Positions 60,134 through 64,000 of a DNA stretch of 64,000 nucleotides are shown piece by piece. The translations under genes were made by a program, and so were the position numbers. The DNA lies in assembly GCA_965220485.1 (NCBI GenBank), contig OZ244832.1, forward strand, positions 372,001 through 436,000. Reading direction: 5' to 3'. The notes below the pieces were generated by a model, which saw only the letters and a program-made list of their open reading frames with translations, did not search any database and was not told where the DNA came from. Each line of letters begins with the position of its first letter. Position 1 is the first letter of the stretch. This DNA comes from Aldehydirespirator sp965220485 (GTDB lineage: Bacteria > Actinomycetota > Acidimicrobiia > Acidimicrobiales > Aldehydirespiratoraceae).

Positions 60134-61216
60134 CTACGGCATGTCTTCGAGTTTGGCGAACAGTCTGGCCGCCGCCTCGGCCGCCTTGGCCCGGATCTCC
60201 TCCGCGTCGACGCGGATGGGCCTGCCGGCGCCGAGAACCTTCTCGCCGTTGACGGTCGCCTCAGTGGCCCGCACGCCGGTGGTGAAGGCCAGCGACCACG
60301 GATCCATGCGGTCATAGGACCACACCACCGTGTCGTCGAGAGCCTCGGGGAACAGCCACCAGCCCGTCTCCAGCCAGGTCCAGGCCGTCTCGGGGGTGGC
60401 GGTCACGTCGTCCTCGCGGTGACGGACGTAGGCCACCCGGAACTCGTCGAGCATGGCCGCGCCGATCCCGTCGGTGCCGAGCGCCACCGGGTTGGGACGG
60501 GCCGCGGGCCGGGCGTAGCCGACCGCGTTGTTCATGTTCGAGCGGGGATTGTGAACGATGGTGCCGGGCAGGTCGCGGTCGAGGTGCACGGCGTGGATCA
60601 CCAGCCAGTCATCGCGGGCCAGCGGCGCCAGGCGACCGCCCGCGGCGATGTCGGCCGTCCCTTCGGACACGTGGATGTGAACTCCGGTGCCGTGGTCGGC
60701 GGCCAGCCCGGCGGCGGCTTCCAGCGTCTCGTCGGAGCACGTGAACGCGGCGTGGACTCCCACGTGTCCTCGGCCCCCGGCCCGCAGAAACCGGTCGTTC
60801 TCTGCCAGGCCGGCTCTGGCGCCCACCGATCCGTGGCGGTCGGTCACGCCGTAGCAGCAGTCCACCCTCACCCCCACCTCGGCGCAGGCTCGAGCGATCA
60901 CGTCCAGCGACCCTTCGATGGCGTTGGGGGACTCGTGGTGGTCGATTATGGCGGTGGTGCCCGACTCCAGAGCCTCCAGCGCGCCGAGCTTGGCCGACCA
61001 TTCGATGATGTCGAGGTCGAGGGCCCGGTCCAGGCGCCACCAGACGAGCTCCAGGATCTCCAGGAACTCTCGGGGCGTGCGGGGCGGCGCGGGCATGCCT
61101 CGGGCCAGGGCCGAGTACAAGTGGTGATGGGCGCAGACCATGCCCGGGGTGGTGCGGGCCGGCACCGACTCTGTCGGGCCCGCGCCAGAACCGCCGCCGG
61201 CGGCGGGCCGGCTCAC
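60134..61216 (-). CDS. Compact SsnA-like amidohydrolase
   Basis: 360 residues from GTG 61216, which overlaps the dehydrogenase stop (GTGA). 'TTPGMVCAHHHLYSALARGM' holds the HxH pair. 'ALESGTTAIIDHHESPNAIE', 'VHIHVSEGTADI', 'LVIHAVHLD' and 'ALGTDGIGAAMLDEF' are further ligand motifs of the SsnA/chlorohydrolase group. Relatives of about 440 residues begin with a beta-sandwich segment before 'TPG' and have a 'PGALADL' segment near the end. Both are missing here, replaced by a 24-residue Gly/Ser/Pro leader. Metal ligands are complete, so activity is possible, but folding may depend on a partner. Confidence 0.78.
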   Translation of the reverse strand: MSRPAAGGGSGAGPTESVPARTTPGMVCAHHHLYSALARGMPAPPRTPREFLEILELVWWRLDRALDLDIIEWSAKLGALEALESGTTAIIDHHESPNAIEGSLDVIARACAEVGVRVDCCYGVTDRHGSVGARAGLAENDRFLRAGGRGHVGVHAAFTCSDETLEAAAGLAADHGTGVHIHVSEGTADIAAGGRLAPLARDDWLVIHAVHLDRDLPGTIVHNPRSNMNNAVGYARPAARPNPVALGTDGIGAAMLDEFRVAYVRHREDDVTATPETAWTWLETGWWLFPEALDDTVVWSYDRMDPWSLAFTTGVRATEATVNGEKVLGAGRPIRVDAEEIRAKAAEAAARLFAKLEDMP

Positions 61217-63891
61217 GGCTGGGGCACTACAGGCTGGTGAACGTTGATGGGCAGGCGGTTGCGCCACTGGCCGTCCACCTGGCGCATGGCCTCGGCTACC
61301 GCCCCCGCGGTGGGAACCAGGCCGATCTCGCCGACGCCCTTGATGCCGTAGGGCGAATCGGGCTGGGGGGCCTCGACCAGGATCACGTCCACCGGCGGCA
61401 TGTCCTTGGGACGGATGATGTCGAGCCCCCGCAGAGTGTCGAAACGGGGCCGGCCCTCTTCGTCGCAGGGGAAGTCCTCGCTCAGCGCGTAACCGAGGCC
61501 CATGTGGACGCTGCCCTCGATCTGGCCCTCGCACAGCAGGGGGTTCACGGCCCGACCCACGTCGTGGGCGGCCACCACCTTCTCCACGAGGCCGGTCTTC
61601 GGGTCGGCGATCACCATCTGGGCCGCGTAGCCGAAGGTGGAGTGGATCACCGGGTGCTCCAGACCGTCGCTGAGCTTGTTGGTCCAGTCCACCCGGTACT
61701 CGCCCTCGTAGTCGACGCCGGTGAGACACCCTGCGGCCCGAGCCGCCCGGCACGCGTCGGCGACCGATCCGGCCCCCATCAGCGTGCCTCGCGAACCGGT
61801 GGTCTGACCGGCGCCCAGCTCCCGGCTGGTGTCGACGTACACCCTCACCTGATCGGGTCGCACTCCTAGCTCTTCGACCGCCACCTGAAGGGCCACCGTG
61901 TGCACGCCCTGGCCCATCTCGGTCCAGCAGTGGCGCACCTCGACGACGGTGTCGGGCCCTGCCGGGGTTCCTGCCGGGTGTGCGGCGTCGGCCACGAAGT
62001 GCACTACGGCCCGGCTGATCTCCTTGAAGCCGTTGCCGAGTCCGGAGTTCTTCAGGCCCAGGCCGAGTCCCACCGCCTTGCCGGCCGCGATCGCCTCGTC
62101 GTAGGTGCCCTTGATGGCTTCCAGGCACTCCATCGCGCCGAGGCTGCCGCCGTCCATGATCTGGCCCGGACCCCACACCGCTCCGGGGTGCACCGCGTTG
62201 CGGCGTCGGATCTCCCAGCCGGTGATCCCCACCGCGTCGGCCAGACGGTCCAGAGCGCCCTCCATGGCGAACTGGGCCTGGTTGGCGCCGAACCCTCGGA
62301 AGGCGCCGCACACGCTGTTGTTGGTGCGGGCCGCCACCGCCTCGACGTCCACGACCGGCACCACGTAGGGACCGCAGGCATGGCCGGCCGCCCGCTCCAG
62401 CACCTTCATCCCGACCGAGGCGTAGGGACCGGAGTCTCCCAGCATCCGGGCTCGCAGGGCGGTGAGCCGGCCCTCGTCATCGCAGCCCGCGGCCAGCTCG
62501 ATGCGAACCGGGTGCCGCTTGGGGTGCACCAGCAGCGACTCCTCGCGCGAGAACGTCGTCTTCACGGGCCGGTCGAGCAGCCAGGCGGCCAGCGCGGTCT
62601 GGGTCTGGTTGGCGCAGTCCTCCTTGCCGCCGAAGGCGCCGCCGTTGGCTACCTGCTCGACCCAGATGCGGCTGTTGTCGATGCCGAGCACCGAGGCGAC
62701 CTGGTCGCGGTCGTCCCACACGCCCTGGCCGCCGGAGTACACGTCCATGGCCCGCTCGCCGTCGGTGACCTTAGGCACGGCCAGCGTCGACTCGGGCTCC
62801 AGGAAGGCCTGCTCGACCCGCTGGGTCTGGAACGTCTCGCGCAATGTGTGGGCCGACACTGCCAGCGCATCTTCCACATCGCCGCCCCGGGTGTAGGACG
62901 ACACCGACAAGATGTTGCCGTCCAGGCCCCACACCGCGTCCTCGGCGCCGTCGGCCACGGCCGCGGCCGGGTCGGTGATCGGTGCCAGCGGCTCGTAGAC
63001 CACGTCGACCAGCTCCGCGGCCCGGCGGGCAGCCTCGCGGCTGTCGGCCACTACCAGAGCCATGACGTCGCCCAGGTACGAGGTTCGGCCGCCCACCGGG
63101 ATGAACACCGGCCAGTCCTTGTGGATCAGCCCGATGCGCAGTTCGCCCGGTACGTCGGCCGCGGTGACCACGGCAACCACGCCGGGCTTGGCTGCGGCCC
63201 GGCTGGTGTCGATCGAGACGACATCGGCTCGGGCGTGCTCGGCCAGGTGCACGGCACCGTGAAGCATCCCCGGGGCGGTCATGTCGTCGATGTAGAGCTT
63301 GTCGCCCAGCGCGAGCTCGGTCGACTCGTAGCGGGCGGCCCGGGATCCCACGCCGCGGGCGATCTCGACTGCAGTGCCGTCGGTGCCGGTGAGTCCGTCG
63401 GCGCCGGTGGCCAGCATCTCCACTGCGTCGAGGATCTTCAGGTATCCGGTGCAGCGGCACAGGTGGGCGCCGAGATGTCGGGACGCCTGTTCGCGGGTGA
63501 GGCTGGCGCCGTTGCGGTCGATCAGCGCCTTGGCCCGCATCACGATGCCCGGCGTGCAGAAGCCGCATTGCACGGCCCCCGCTGCGCCGAAAGCAGCCGC
63601 GTAACGGTGGCGCTCCTCGGTGCTGAGCCCTTCGGGGGTGACGATCTCGGCGCCCTGGGCCTTGCTCAGGGGGATCTGGCACGCCACTCGGGCCTTGCCG
63701 TTGAGCAGCACCGTGCAGCAGCCGCACTGGCCCGACGGGGAGCAGCCGTCCTTGGCCGCAATCAGCCCCAACTCCTCCCGAAGGGCCGCGAGCAGGTGGG
63801 GATGGTCGCCGACGCGCACCGTGGAGCCGTTGCACACGAACTCCGTCGCCGTCGGCGCGGCAGGTCCGGTTCGGTCCTGAAGGTCAGTCAC
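61213..63891 (-). CDS. Molybdenum hydroxylase: fused [2Fe-2S] and molybdopterin subunits, xanthine dehydrogenase-like
   Basis: 892 residues from GTG 63891 with AAGGGGC upstream. The N-terminal 160 residues carry two [2Fe-2S] motifs: 'DGCSPSGQCGCC' and 'QCGFCTPG' with 'CRCTGYLKILDAVE'. The molybdopterin domains follow ('ALGDKLYIDDM', 'GGAFGGKEDCANQTQ', 'CGAFRGFGANQAQFAMEG', 'GIKGVGEIGLVPTAGAV' with the catalytic Glu). There is no FAD domain, so the electron acceptor is not NAD directly. The layout resembles the selenium-dependent xanthine dehydrogenase and aldehyde oxidoreductase groups. With the deaminase, PRTase and SsnA-like genes it suggests purine or N-heterocycle hydroxylation. Bases 63892-64000 hold no recognisable gene. 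Confidence 0.9.
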   Translation of the reverse strand: MTDLQDRTGPAAPTATEFVCNGSTVRVGDHPHLLAALREELGLIAAKDGCSPSGQCGCCTVLLNGKARVACQIPLSKAQGAEIVTPEGLSTEERHRYAAAFGAAGAVQCGFCTPGIVMRAKALIDRNGASLTREQASRHLGAHLCRCTGYLKILDAVEMLATGADGLTGTDGTAVEIARGVGSRAARYESTELALGDKLYIDDMTAPGMLHGAVHLAEHARADVVSIDTSRAAAKPGVVAVVTAADVPGELRIGLIHKDWPVFIPVGGRTSYLGDVMALVVADSREAARRAAELVDVVYEPLAPITDPAAAVADGAEDAVWGLDGNILSVSSYTRGGDVEDALAVSAHTLRETFQTQRVEQAFLEPESTLAVPKVTDGERAMDVYSGGQGVWDDRDQVASVLGIDNSRIWVEQVANGGAFGGKEDCANQTQTALAAWLLDRPVKTTFSREESLLVHPKRHPVRIELAAGCDDEGRLTALRARMLGDSGPYASVGMKVLERAAGHACGPYVVPVVDVEAVAARTNNSVCGAFRGFGANQAQFAMEGALDRLADAVGITGWEIRRRNAVHPGAVWGPGQIMDGGSLGAMECLEAIKGTYDEAIAAGKAVGLGLGLKNSGLGNGFKEISRAVVHFVADAAHPAGTPAGPDTVVEVRHCWTEMGQGVHTVALQVAVEELGVRPDQVRVYVDTSRELGAGQTTGSRGTLMGAGSVADACRAARAAGCLTGVDYEGEYRVDWTNKLSDGLEHPVIHSTFGYAAQMVIADPKTGLVEKVVAAHDVGRAVNPLLCEGQIEGSVHMGLGYALSEDFPCDEEGRPRFDTLRGLDIIRPKDMPPVDVILVEAPQPDSPYGIKGVGEIGLVPTAGAVAEAMRQVDGQWRNRLPINVHQPVVPQP

Positions 63892-64000
63892 GGTGCCCCT
63901 TCTGGCATTGGTGCACGATACACCATTGCGCCGATTGCCCGTCCAGTACCGGTCTCGCCGGTCTTCCTCAACTCCGGGTCATCCGCGCCAGGCAGCGTCG

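Noticed and set aside
60134..62311. 725-codon reading of the SsnA-like frame extending through the dehydrogenase gene
   Set aside because: The first ~365 codons are an Arg/Gly-rich shadow of the molybdenum hydroxylase. The GTGA overlap at 61216 gives a natural start.

Overview
The window is high-GC DNA with short intergenic gaps, many 4-base ATGA/GTGA gene overlaps and GTG starts. Product types typical of high-GC actinobacteria occur throughout: an LLM flavin oxidoreductase, PPOX-fold proteins, a HelD-like helicase, and secreted proteins with 'GCGDGTxFCP' SLH-like repeats. I infer an actinobacterium, possibly Acidimicrobiia-like, rich in accessory DNA. No rRNA, tRNA or CRISPR was recognised.

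Layout. (1) 1-2814: a partial PPOX-fold protein, a DppF-type oligopeptide transporter ATPase and a class I aminotransferase. (2) 2867-16347, a probable defence island. It holds a DUF4143-type ATPase overlapping a 1438-residue NACHT-like NTPase that ends in a PD-(D/E)xK nuclease motif. Next come a minus-strand trio (RapA/SNF2-like helicase, HelD-like helicase, new 54-aa ORF) and a divergent type II restriction-modification pair whose nuclease resembles R.SmaI. (3) 16414-24074 and 31446-38997: two direct copies, 15032 bp apart at their starts, of a seven-gene minus-strand operon. It encodes a C45-type NTN hydrolase, a Tat-lipoprotein solute-binding protein, DppC, DppB, DppD, an alpha/beta-hydrolase and an amidohydrolase. 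The solute-binding gene carries the same frameshift in both copies. (4) After each copy lies a toxin-antitoxin-rich tract: RHH/RelE, RHH-wHTH/AbiEii-type, three generations of an Xre/nucleotidyltransferase module, an AAA ATPase, and an HTH/BrnT remnant. Each tract is followed by an SLH-like secreted metalloprotease gene, so the ancestral duplicated unit may have been the whole ~15 kb. A decayed IS1634-family element lies in the second tract. (5) 46663-55494: a CocE-type hydrolase, a second PPOX and aminotransferase pair, an M20 peptidase split by a frameshift, an RraA-like protein, a free-standing lipoyl domain, an SDR and a fused E1 alpha-beta 2-oxoacid dehydrogenase. (6) 55597-63891 (minus): a cupin, a phosphoribosyltransferase, an 8-oxoguanine-deaminase-like amidohydrolase, an LLM oxidoreductase, a compact SsnA-like amidohydrolase and a molybdenum hydroxylase fused to its [2Fe-2S] domain, resembling purine catabolism.

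A recurring theme is short tandem duplication at gene junctions: 74-bp, 18-bp, 36-bp and 72-bp arrays plus small 18-24 bp duplications. Two arrays create start-codon-containing mini-ORFs, linked by ATGA overlaps, directly in front of a real gene. Several genes are broken by single frameshifts. Some may be sequencing errors, but the identical shift in both solute-binding genes is harder to dismiss.
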